DNA of 64,000 nt from Macquaria australasica (taxonomy: Eukaryota > Chordata > Actinopteri > Centrarchiformes > Percichthyidae): NCBI GenBank assembly GCA_005408345.1, contig SEMN01000202.1, positions 558,001 to 622,000 of the forward strand. The letters run 5' to 3'. The position numbers and the translations under genes were made by a program. Numbering within the stretch: position 1 is the first letter of the stretch; the number at the start of each line of letters is the position of its first letter. Below are positions 53,471 through 63,792 of the stretch, piece by piece. The notes below the pieces were generated by a model, which saw only the letters and a program-made list of their open reading frames with translations, was not told the DNA's origin and did no database searches.

Positions 53471-55541
53471 ATTTTGGACTTCCTGCACAGGATGGGAGAC
53501 ACCAGTAGAATATACATAGAGCTGCACAATTTTAGTCCCTCTGACCCCACGCCTTGAAATTAGCACAGCTACCTCATTTATATGACCTCACTGATCTTTG
53601 GCTGGACCATTCCCGCAATCTCTGCAACTGCACACTGTATACTGCACTGATCCAATAATTACCCATATCCCAAATAGACATGGATTTGTTATTGATTTGC
53701 TTATTGGCCATAGGAAGCAATTCATCATTTTATTCCATGTACTAGATTCTATTTCCACAGCATCCAAAACCAAGGCAGAAACACTGTAACTCTAAGACTT
53801 TTGTATGGCAAGCTAAAGGCAGTATCCAAAACATGTATTATTGGAAGTGACACCTCGCTAACAATATCATCATTATTCACTCATGCGCATTACTTTTGTT
53901 TGGTTGAGCAGTATTCCAGCTTCAGCCCTGCTGGAGGAGATACAGCCCATGATCCCCCTCTGAGGCATCATATTCTGACATCCAGAGAGCTAATATGACA
54001 GCATATTACCACCGCAACCCAGCTTACCAATAACCTTACTGAAATATAACACTCTGTTCTGCTACAGTGAGTGGTCACAGGCCTGTCCTCTCTCACTGTT
54101 GGCGTATTGTTGTCATAGCTTTAGACAAGGTGTTAATTTAACCTTCAGAGCCGCTGAATGTGATCTTCAGCAAATGTTATTTCCATGTTAACAATATGCA
54201 TTGTGAATGAGGAGCAGGAGGCGCAACAACAATAAATCACTTTCTCCTTTGTCCTCAAGTACAAAGTCATTAAAAAACAGGTTCCTGTGATAAGCGTAAT
54301 GACCAATAAGTCAGATGCAAATTGAAAACATATTCTTTTCACCTCATGTTCGTTGTTTGTTTGCAAGCTGCTTAATTGAGGGCACAGGTCGTCCGCTCCG
54401 TCTAAACTCACCAACCCTTTGTTGTACGAAACCACTACCATGCACGTGCACACACACATATCCTAAAACATATAAATCTGAAGAACCAGAAGAGATCAAA
54501 TCTGACCCCTGATGCACAGCTGGACAGAGTGACGCAGGCTCATCTCTGAGAGAACAAATCCGAACCCAATCAGAAGATTCACGGCCCGCTCAGTCGTTAT
54601 CTTGCTCCTCTTCCAGGTGTGTTAGCAGCTGATGTTAAGATGATGCTTTAGTTGGTAATTAGTCAGGTATTAGGCCCAACAATGAGAGTTCAAGATGTTC
54701 AATCAAAAGTCGCCGCCATCAACAGATGGTTTCAAACAGGGGTCAATAAGCTCATACTCAACATTTGATTTCTGACAATCAGTGTGGTGCAAGTTAACAA
54801 AAAAACAGAGTAATTTTACAGTTTCTCTTATACAACTTCTCGTTGGTCAATATCTAATCATCATCAGCGGGGAAATGGGTAACACTTAGCCTATTCAACA
54901 GCTTATAGTCTTGCAGACACTTTTATATCTTCAAGGCAGGATCATTAACACTGACTTACACTTACTTCATACAATATGTTTTTGGTCAAGTCACATTGTA
55001 GACACGCTTTCTCCAATAACTACATTTACTTTATATTAGTGTTTTAGGTGAGCAGGACAATAGCAAGAGAAACGTGTTACTGAAAGGTCCCAGGTGCTAC
55101 ATATACAATAGCTAACATGTTTGTCATCAGCTGTGTAGCCTGTTCAACTGTCCTTACAGGTGAGTGGCTCAGTGGAGAAAACTCCTTCAGGCATTTTGAA
55201 GGCAGCAGCTTAAATCACAAACAGAGGCGACAACAGAGAGAAGAGTCTTATGCCTGAGATTTATCTTGTGCGCCCAAATAACACTATAGAGTTGAGTATG
55301 CTATTCTTGTACCTTCACAGGAAATGTTGAATCAAGAACAAAATATAAAAAGGGTCTCTCAGTGAGGAAGCACTCTGTAGAGCGAAAGGTAGACTGTGGA
55401 TGTTTTCCCCTTGTTGTACTTTTGGTACCTTTTGCTCTTAAGCAATCTCTCATCATGGTCGGTAAACACGCTCTGTGCTGCTCACTTATGTCAAGTAACA
55501 TAATTTCTACTTCTCTGCCATTTGGGGAGCCAATAGGGGAT
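53471..55541. other. intergenic, no gene supported
   Basis: CNE-like stretch near 54500-54720. No exon, tRNA or transposon protein is seen. Confidence 0.5.
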
Positions 55542-55740
55542 ATGGAGCACATCCCAGCGTGCCCTAAGTGCAGGCAAGGTAGCACAAAGTCACCAGCCTA
55601 TCGCAAGGCTAACACACAGACATTTACACCTACAGGCAATTTAAATCCTCGGTTCACCTGAGCTGCGATTCTTCAGACTGTGGAAGGAAACTCAGAGAAA
55701 CACGGGGGAAAAAAACAAGTAAACTCTGCGTGGAAAATTG
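55542..55740 (+). repeat. dispersed teleost repeat ('cagcctatcgcaaggctaac' family)
   Basis: 'ggagcacatcccagcgtgcc', 'caccagcctatcgcaaggct', 'cacctacaggcaatttaaat', 'ttcagactgtggaaggaaac' and 'aaactctgcgtggaaa' follow the order of a very common fish repeat. Heavily mutated, non-coding. Confidence 0.7.
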
Positions 55741-58700
55741 GGACTGCCATGTCTGTCTTTGCATATGAAATGACAAAGTTTTCATCATCCATCATCCTGG
55801 AAACTGAGCTCATTTGATATTGATAGCCACCTCAGAGTAAAAGGAAAAGGCAGGCATCTATCACCTGGCCTTTGATAATGGTATGAAGTGGGGCCTTGGG
55901 TGACAACAAGGTGTCAACTACTTTGTCAGCAGATGATGGACATATGAGAGTTCACCACCTGGTGATAGATGGGCCAGTAGCTGCTCATGTCTCCTGTAGG
56001 AATAGCCCTTTCATACTCACACACACACACATACCAAACCACACACAGCACATACAACCATCCCTTCTGTGCCTTAACTTCCAAGGTCACACCCTACCAT
56101 CCCCTAATTTAAAATCCCGAGCTCAATTTTACTCCTTGAGTCTTTGAGATAAAGAGATCAACACAGCGGGACCACCGTACTGCTGCGCGTGACGCCAGTA
56201 GTCTCATTACTCTAATTCTGTGTCGTGCTGTGATTGGCACAGGGTCCAAATGAAAGACTAGTACAGTCCGTGTGCCAGGGTAATGCTTTATATTGAAATT
56301 CATATCACACAGTAAAGAGAGTATGGCCCGTAACATTAACGTATTCAGCGAAATCCATTTGACACTATTGTACAGTAATTGAAACTGAAAGCATGTAATA
56401 ATTTCAAATTTAAAGTCACAAATTGAAGTCACCACACACAGCAGGGCTGTTTCTCCTGCAGAGGTTTCCACATGAAGGAAAACAAGTAATTTTGAGGGTC
56501 AGAAGAAAGAAAAAGGGAGAATATTTCTGATTAAAAACCGGGTCTGAGAAAAAACTAATTTCACAGAGTTAGTACTGGAGGTGGAAATATTTCGGCCTAA
56601 AGTACAGACAAATACAATCAATGATGGGCCCTTTTCACACAATGTCTCTCACCTGTCCCCAGAGAAGTCCATTTTCAGCTTGTTCTCAGTCAAGTGAATA
56701 AATGTGTCATTACTCAACACCCCCCCCCCACACACACACACACACACACACACTAGTTTCCTCTCCCTCTCTGTTGGCCACATCCTCCTTACTTTCACCA
56801 TGCCAGCGGTGCCTGACGACAAAGCCATTTGTCAAAACAACATTTTTACTGCTATTACTCGGTCGCATTATTCTCCAATTATAACTTCTATACTTGTGAC
56901 ATTTGCGTAGCCATTCATCCCTCGGCTTGAAATTAGTTGTTAACAAATCATCAGGCTCATAAAACTGGGCCTAACAGGGCTTGATGTGACTGAGCTTATG
57001 GCCTTTTATGGAACACAGCGATAAAAACGGATATATATATATATTTTAGTGCTCCCCAGAAAGATGTTGTGAATGTTTGATTAATTGGGTTCAGAAATAA
57101 ATTTTGTCTTAATCTGGTGCTAAAGTTACCACTCTACCTTGTTATATAACCTTGATTCTTTTGACATTGGTGAGGTCTGGGAGCTCAAGTTGAACTTTTT
57201 AAAAGTGTGCCTCCAACCTGAGGAACAGACGAGCCCTCAGGTCAAACATTCAGACACACAGACAGACACAAAGATCTTCCTCAGTGGATTCCAGTGGGCC
57301 AAGCCAGACCACAATCCCGAGTACGCATTGATTTTTTTTTTTTTATCCTTACTTTTAGCTCATGTGTTTCTCCCTGTCCTCCCTTCCCATCTTATTTTAA
57401 ACACAAGGTGAATCATTCTCTAATACCCAGGGCTAATCAAAATGGTATGAGACCAGCTTCAGCTATGAAATGCAGAATGACTTTCGGTCCCCATGTAGCT
57501 GAACTGCTCCATCTTTAGTCACTTTTCCTTCCTCGGGTCAAAGGTTACCAAACTCTTCCAACGGCAAAGGAAATAAATTTAATGCAGATAAATTGCTCTG
57601 GGAACAATGCTCTGGAACCAAGAAATATGGATTATGTAACCTTAAAGCACTTTTGCCATTTCATTTACCTGAGTTGAGATTAAAAATATAATATTATGGG
57701 CTTAAAAATAGATTACTTTAATTGTTATTAACCACAAAACGGGTCATGTAAAAAACAATTTGTTGCAAATTATTATCAAAATATGTCACACTTTCTAAAC
57801 TCTCTTTTTTTTATATTAATGTACAGAGTCACTGCAAATGTTATAACAAAAAACTTTTGTGTTAAGTTTATTCTCATATTTGCCATTAGCGGATTATTGC
57901 TGTAGTGAAGGTGTATTCTATACCTTTTCTACATTAGTTACCTGTGAAGACCAATGTCACAGTGGCCCAGATGTATGACAGTTTCTTTATTTTATCATGG
58001 AAAAAAAATCATTATAAAATAGATACATCAAAGACAATTACAAAACAAAGTGTGTTTATTCTTCTGCAGCAGATTGTGACTTGTTATAGTTTGTTAAATA
58101 ACTGGCAGATAATAACTACAACAACATATTTGGCACAATCTAGAGCACATTTGCAAATTGTCGCTCCAGTCTTGTTTAAACAATTAATTTAATATCAGCA
58201 ATTTGCTTAAGAATTGAACAGCACTCAAATTTAATGAGCGCCCATACAGAGTAGCCTCACTTAATCTTCCTGGATGTAAAAAAAAAATTTTAAAAAAAAC
58301 AAATTTAAAAAAACAACCTGGAGTTTTCATTTCTTTCCTGGTGTTTTATAAAATGTCAAAATAGTTATGGCTCATTCTGGAGCAGTTGTATCTTTTTAAA
58401 TGAATTTGACTCTGCGGTATGAATCCAAAGCAAAAGAGACACGTCGTTTTTGTTGCTTTCTTCAGGTCCTGTGGACAAATTGGATGCATATTACTTTTTT
58501 TGTTACCTTCTTGACATTATAATTCCACGTTCATTTAGATGAAAATGGCATGCAATCTGAATCTCTCAATCTCCCTTTCCACACGTTAGCTTAATTGCTT
58601 TGTTGCCAAGAGCATCACGATACAATTTCTTCATAATCAACATATTTGGGGGGGTTTTTTCTCTCTTTTTTAATTAACTGCAAAATAGGTGAAAATAAAA

Positions 58701-60858
58701 CCTCTTTTCAGTAAATGTAGCTTTTTTTAAACATATATCACTGGTTTAGAGAGCAGACAGCTGCAGTTGCTTCAAGCAAACACTTACAAACATGCTTCAT
58801 CAGCTGATATAGGTTACGTCTGTGCTCGCTGGCAGTGCACATTGATGTTGTGTCCCAAAAGCAACTGTAGCATGCTCACAGGCTCAGGCCGCTCCTGCAA
58901 TAAAACGCACCAAATCTCTCATATGTGGTTAACATTTTATTTTTACTCTTTGAGCCGAGGCAAATTATATAATTGACAGAATACCTTTTTAGTATCTGTG
59001 GATTCTAACATGTCTGTGCGTGCCAATTTGTTTTGTTTGGCGCACAAGATGAATTGGGACAGCAGGCTCGCCTTTGGGAGAACAATTTGGTTGCTTGGTA
59101 GCTTTAAGATCCTGTTTTATTTAGATGCACAAATCTGGCAGTGGCATGAACTCCAACTCAGTGCCTCTGGGAGGAGGGGCAGGAGCCAAGTGAAGCTCTT
59201 CCAATCGGGCCCACTTGGTGAGCCTTGCACAACACACACACAAGCCAAAAGAATATGTTTAATTTGTTCATTTTATTACTTTGTGATTCTACTGAAGACA
59301 TTTCTTGCTTCCCATCGAACATTTTTATACCCTGTCTGCTTTGTGACAAAATGGCTGAATAGATTTTCTGAGTGTGTTTGTATGTTTTTGTCTGGCCGCT
59401 TGAATGAACTCCACCTGAAAAACGTTATTCACTTAATCCTGTGAAGTCTCAGAGAAATGTAGTCCCAGCCCAGCTATAAGTGCCGGCTGCAGTAATTGCT
59501 GCAAGTGTTTTGTCCCCCTGCAGTGTAAATGAAAGGTGTGTTTCACTTTATCAGCAAATAGGAAAATATAGCCTCTGAGAAGGCAGGTAGGTGTGTTTTG
59601 ACTGCAAAACGTCCGCGGAAGAGGATTAATGTTTGTGCACGATAAATAACCTGATTAGAAACCCTTTGATTAAAATGAAATTAATCCAGTTTTGAAACTT
59701 GTTAATGTCTTAAATAAAGTTTAAGGGGAGCCAAGATTCCTGGAGACACAAACTTAAAACACACACAAACACATTCACAGATGTACAGTCTGCCACATTA
59801 TAGATCAGAGTCCTCATTTAAATGTATCTAAATACATTTTTAACACATTCTTGATACTAACATAGAATCAAATGACTGTTTAATGTGAAATTCCCTTTAG
59901 TGCCAAACCCACTGAGAATTAACAGGCTTCACACAGATCATATATATGTTTTATGCTCCCAGCTCTCATCAACCCCCCAAATAAAACTAGACAGCCTGGT
60001 ACTACATGGTGGAGAAAGTCAAGCATCTATAGTGGAAGCTAAAGGCCAAAGTGCTTTTCATAAGAGCTGGTGGCGAACAAACCAGAGCTGAAAGATCAAC
60101 TCCATGCTGCTCTGCGTCTCTTGAACATATAAGTATAAAATAAGGACAAGCAGAAGAAGATATCAGTCTTAATACCAACTACCAGTCCAAATGTTAGAGT
60201 TGGTTTTGCGGGCAAATTCTCAGGTTTTCAGTACAATCATGTAGTCGACACTTCTGATTTATTTATGTATTATGGTGTTGTGCTACGGAGACATATTACT
60301 GGTGAGGAAACACTTAATCTTTCTGTGGGCTCTGTGACAATGTGAAAGGCAAGTTATTGTCAGTTAATCAAAAAAATATGAATAGAATAATCAGTAACCA
60401 GCTGCTTTAAAGCAAGTTCCCATAGAGTGGCCTATGACAGAGGCTCTCAAAATAATCCTACTAACTTTTGTGTCTGGCACCAATATAATAGTCTGTATCT
60501 GGAGAGGGACAGTCATCTGTACTCCTGTTAGCCTCTCATAAATGTAACAGTGAATTTCAATGATTCCTCGTTTTGCTGGTGGCTCATCCTCAAGGACCCA
60601 TCAGGCCCCCCAGAGCCCACTTTAACAACCAGTGGCTTATTGTGCACTTTGAAGAATGGCGTTCAGTAGGTATTCATAGCCTACACATTGTCCTTCAGAT
60701 CATATATTGTACGGCCAGCATTGTGTTTTCAGCTTGTGCCAACGCCCTCTGGCTGCGTACCGGGGAGCTGCAGCCCTCAAACGGTTCCAGTCCACAGCTT
60801 TTCCTCCCTGAAGCTCGCCTTTCATGTCACTAGTGCCTACTTGTATGTGCAGACGCAG
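55741..60858. other. distal upstream region of fam20c, no other gene supported
   Basis: AT-rich DNA with a C-run plus CA tract at 56720-56753. CNE-like stretches lie at 55830-55880, 56940-57035 and 59480-59700. The last has CGATAAATAA and ATTAATCC-type motifs. A repeat-like fragment lies at about 59990-60090. No exon is recognised. Confidence 0.5.
56720..56753. repeat. C10 run followed by (CA)n microsatellite
   Basis: Ten C, then twelve CA units. Confidence 0.96.
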
Positions 60859-60935
60859 CCAATCTCTTCCTCATGACGCCACCGAGGCTGGGCTCAGAGG
60901 GCTCCGATCATAATATTTAACACACCCACCCTGGA
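60859..60935 (+). promoter_or_regulatory. candidate fam20c core promoter
   Basis: CCAAT at 60859-60863, a CRE-like TGACG at 60874-60878, a TATA-like AATATTTAA around 60912-60920 and a CACCC box just after it are spaced as in a vertebrate RNA polymerase II promoter. They would place initiation near 60940-60950, about 730 bp before the coding start. The location upstream of exon 1 supports the call. No transcript evidence is available, and initiation closer to the ATG or an unseen upstream non-coding exon remains possible. Confidence 0.4.
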
Positions 60936-60944
60936 TGAACACTT

Positions 60945-61675
60945 GGAAGGAAGACAAGGCAGCGTAAAGGGGACAAATGACAACCGGGATCCCTGCACCT
61001 GCCAGCCAGTCCCTGATTTGACTTCAGCGGGGCTCGCATCGGACAGCATCCGAGCATCTCAGCGGATCACCTGTTTTTTTTTTTATGGAATTTTCACTTA
61101 CGTTTCTTTAAATTGATCAATTCACGTAGGAAGGCTGTGTTTTTGTGGACTATATCAATCTCTCCTGTTACTTTTTCCCCTCCAGAAGACAGTTATGACA
61201 CATTTGACATCTCACTCCGTGCTGGCAGCTCAAGGAAGCAGATTTGAGGAAGAATATCGGTGCTTTTAACAGGACCCCCCTTCCTCCTCCTCCTCATCCT
61301 CCTCCCTCTTGTTACCTATTCTTAACGATTTATTTAGCGGTCCGTCCTTCTGACACTGTATCCTATTCAACAAGGCAATGAATGAGGAGCACTTCTTGCG
61401 CCGCTGCCAGTGAAGTGTCCAGTGCTCACAATGTGTTGGTCCGTCCACCTGTCTGGGAATGAAGATTTGGGACTACTGTAAAAAAATAAAATACTAATAA
61501 AAACTGAGCACATCATGGAGTTCTTAATATAGGTTGACACGCACTGTGTGTGCAATGATCACAGCAAATCTTCAAGCCAACATCGCTGCTTTGTCATCGC
61601 ATAACACTGTTGGACATCAATGTCGGTGCCGTAAGGTGCGCTGCGCTTAAAGCTTCCTCTGTGTCAAGAAAAACA
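60945..61675 (+). other. fam20c: probable fam20c 5' leader with several upstream ATGs
   Basis: If transcription starts at the candidate promoter, this is the 5' untranslated region. It contains many ATGs out of frame with the main one. Examples are short uORFs at 61459-61497, 61515-61532, 61555-61650 (31 codons) and 61620-61634, all closing before the main start. No in-frame ATG precedes 61676. Such a leader would normally lower translation. The 5' limit is inferred, and part of the region may be promoter rather than transcript. Confidence 0.45.
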
Positions 61676-62226
61676 ATGATAAAGATGATATTGTTTCGTA
61701 AATTCAGAGTGCTGATACTCATGGTGTTTTTGGTAGCGTGCACCATGCACATCATGATAGACTTGTTACCGAAACTGGAGAAGCGAGCGGCGGGCGCGGA
61801 CAGTGGGGACGGCGGCTGTCAGTGCGCTCACCACCCGGGCGGGGAGTCGCAGGGCTGGGGGAAGCAGCGCGCCAGGTCGGCGGCTGAACCGGGCTGGCCT
61901 AACAAGCACACGCTGAGAATCCTGCAGGATTTCAGCAACGAGCCGAGCTCCAACCTCACGTCGCACTCCCTGGAAAAGATCACAGCCGCCGCCGCCGGGG
62001 ACAGAGCGGAGTCCTTCAGGCGGATGAGACCGTCGGCGGGGAAGGCGGAGGACCACAAGCCGCTCATCGGAGACACCGTCCCTGCCCACGGTGTCTCCCG
62101 ACTGTCTGCTCTGTTTGAGCATCCTTTATACAAGGTTGACCTTCCTCCTCTCGCGGACGATGACACTTTGTTTAATGTCAACACTGACATCAGGTTTTAT
62201 CCCAGAGCAACAGGGAACCAAGGATG
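61676..62226 (+). CDS. fam20c: fam20c coding exon 1: signal anchor and propeptide of the Golgi secretory-pathway kinase FAM20C
   Basis: Encodes residues 1-184 of FAM20C, the Golgi kinase that phosphorylates secreted proteins at S-x-E/pS motifs and is needed for biomineralisation. The N-terminus reads MIKMILFRKFRVLILMVFLV, close to the mammalian protein, and residues 11-31 form a hydrophobic signal anchor. A Gly/Ala/Arg-rich, GC-rich propeptide follows. Then comes the conserved block PNKHTLRILQDFS (residues 75-87), where RILQ-D matches the known site-1-protease processing site that releases the mature kinase. N93-L-T is a conserved N-glycosylation sequon. LFEHPLYKV (146-154) and LFNVNTD (165-171) are family blocks. 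The ATG at 61676 has A at -3. The frame stays open upstream to 61610 without another ATG, and the family N-terminus begins at this Met (or at the ATG at 61685). The exon ends at a GTAAGC donor with codon W184 split after two bases. Teleosts may carry two copies (fam20ca, fam20cb); I cannot tell which this is. Confidence 0.93.
61760..62110. promoter_or_regulatory. CpG-rich island within fam20c exon 1
   Basis: GC content and CpG density rise sharply here compared with the AT-rich DNA on both sides (many CGC, GCG and CGG triplets). The island covers the propeptide-coding part of exon 1. Mammalian FAM20C exon 1 is likewise GC-rich. The base composition reflects the Ala/Gly/Arg-rich propeptide and possibly an unmethylated promoter-proximal island. 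Confidence 0.5.
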
Positions 62227-62983
62227 GTAAGCTGATGGGGAGGTGTTAAACTTAAAGGGTTACAAGTGGGACAGTGAACTGTCAGACTGATTGAAACGTA
62301 TTTGACTGTCAGTGGGAAGGTTGATGGGATGCATGTAAGGGACCAAAAGTAGGTGTTATTAGCCTTTATGTGTGACTCCATAAAGAAATATGAGTGGGCC
62401 TATTCTGATATCTCCATTGAAGTAGGCCTAGTTCAGTTCAATTAGCACTTGTGCTTTCTAATGTTGTTCCAATTTGCACCCAGTTCATGCTGCCAAATGT
62501 CCATGCATCCATCCATCCATCCATCCATCCATCCATCCATCCATGTATCTAATCAACCAGCAGTCAGGTCCCTCCATCCATCCAGTCAGTTTCCGTCTCT
62601 TCTCTGCCTCCAGTTTAATGTCCACTCATGCATCTGCTGCATCCACCCATCTCTCCTATTGTCATGCCATCTTACCTTTTTAGGCACGCAGCTTATGAGT
62701 TGCAATCCTGCTGTATTTTTTTTTATTTTTATATTATTGGATAATACCAGTCAATAAAACTGCATTTTAACCTCATAATAGTAACAAATCCATGTGTTAT
62801 TAAAATGAAGTGCTCTGTGCCACTTCCTTCAGCACTAATGTGTCTGATACAGTTAGTCTATATTAAGAGACTGCAACAAACACTTTAATCATCCATTACA
62901 TAGACTAAAAATAATCTTAACAGGAATCTGCTTGCACCACAACTTCTTGTTAAACCTCTCCTCTCCTCTCCCCCCTTTTTCAG
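62227..62983 (+). other. fam20c: fam20c intron 1 (757 bp)
   Basis: It starts with GTAAGC and ends with a CT-rich tract and CAG, both good U2-type splice signals. Reading through the first donor meets a stop codon (TAA, 62228-62230) at once, so splicing is required for full-length protein. The intron contains an ATCC tetranucleotide repeat (62506-62544) and is otherwise AT-rich and featureless. Confidence 0.88.
62506..62544. repeat. (ATCC)n tetranucleotide microsatellite
   Basis: About ten near-perfect ATCC units inside fam20c intron 1. Confidence 0.97.
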
Positions 62984-63168
62984 GCACAATGAGGAGGGGA
63001 ACGAGGAGGAGGAGGAGTTCTCTCCAACGGGAGAGGTGACGGCAGAGTCTTACCCCAACTGGTTACGTTTCCACATCGGCATCAACCGCTACGAGATGTA
63101 CTCCAGACACAGTCCTGTGCTGGACGCCCTCCTGAAGGACCTGGTCACACAGAGGGTCACCAGCGTGG
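62984..63168 (+). CDS. fam20c: fam20c coding exon 2: start of the conserved FAM20C ectodomain
   Basis: The exon begins after a long pyrimidine tract and CAG (62957-62983). Its first G completes the split W184 codon, and the frame then runs for residues 185-245 to a GTGAGT donor at 63169. The first part is acidic and low-complexity, with five consecutive Glu at residues 191-195. It is followed by the strongly conserved FAM20 block SYPNWLRF / HIGINRYEMYSRH and then LLKDLVTQRVTSV. FAM20A and FAM20B share parts of the HIGINR-like motif, but exon 1 and this spacing fit FAM20C. The exon ends one base into the next codon (G|), which fits the Ala found after TSV in the mammalian protein. ATP-binding and catalytic Asp residues lie in later exons outside the window. 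Low-complexity Glu runs of this kind vary among orthologues. Confidence 0.93.
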
Positions 63169-63200
63169 GTGAGTCAGTCAGGGAGAGCTATGTTACCAAG

Positions 63201-63201
<1 letters not shown>

Positions 63202-63285
<84 letters not shown>
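63202..63285 (+). repeat. (GT)n microsatellite, about 42 units, next to the exon 2 donor
   Basis: An uninterrupted GT dinucleotide tract beginning 33 bp after the exon 2 5' splice site. It is the longest simple repeat in the window. Confidence 0.98.
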
Positions 63286-63287
<2 letters not shown>

Positions 63288-63741
63288 GGGTGGGAGTTGG
63301 CAGAATATACTGCATATCATAGGTTAGTTGAAGTATTGGGCCAATATATGGTGTCTGCCAATAAAATGTTATTTTTGTTTCATTTTTATTCACAGAACTG
63401 GTTAACTGTGGGTCAAATTAGCTTAAAGAACTGGTAGCCTACCTAAAAATATTTTCATTACAGTAATATCTGCCTCTATCCTGCAACTTCAGAGGCTTTT
63501 CCACCCTGGTAAGAGTACAGATCTGTTGGGTAAACACAATAAAAAGTATTTATACTAAAATATAAAAAAGGAAAAAGTCTTTGGAGCAGTATCAGCCTTC
63601 AGAAACCCAAACTGGTTGAATCCTAGAGTGAGATGTGTGCACATGACTTGTCTGAGTGTACAATGAATCATAATATGTGGGTTCCTGTGTGCACAGTATG
63701 ACTGTGTGCATCGTGTGTGAGAAGGAGGCCACAATCTCTCT

Positions 63742-63757
63742 CACACACACACACACT

Positions 63758-63790
<33 letters not shown>
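63742..63790. repeat. interrupted (CA)n microsatellite in intron 2
   Basis: Two CA tracts separated by a short TCTC interruption near 63757-63760. Its strand polarity is opposite to the GT tract at 63202, so the pre-mRNA would carry both GU and CA runs about 450 nt apart. Confidence 0.97.

Positions 63791-63792
<2 letters not shown>

Noticed and set aside
60359..60398. Possible antisense fragment of the 34074 repeat family
   Set aside because: Only about 40 bases of AT-rich similarity, not enough to separate from chance.
61766..62190. Minus-strand open frames of 118-120 codons overlapping fam20c exon 1
   Set aside because: They are shadows caused by the GC-rich coding exon, where stop codons are rare on both strands.
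63036..63437. Plus-strand open frame running through exon 2 into the GT repeat (polyCys-Val)
   Set aside because: Only 63036-63168 is coding; the rest is intron read through the GTGAGT donor and a microsatellite.
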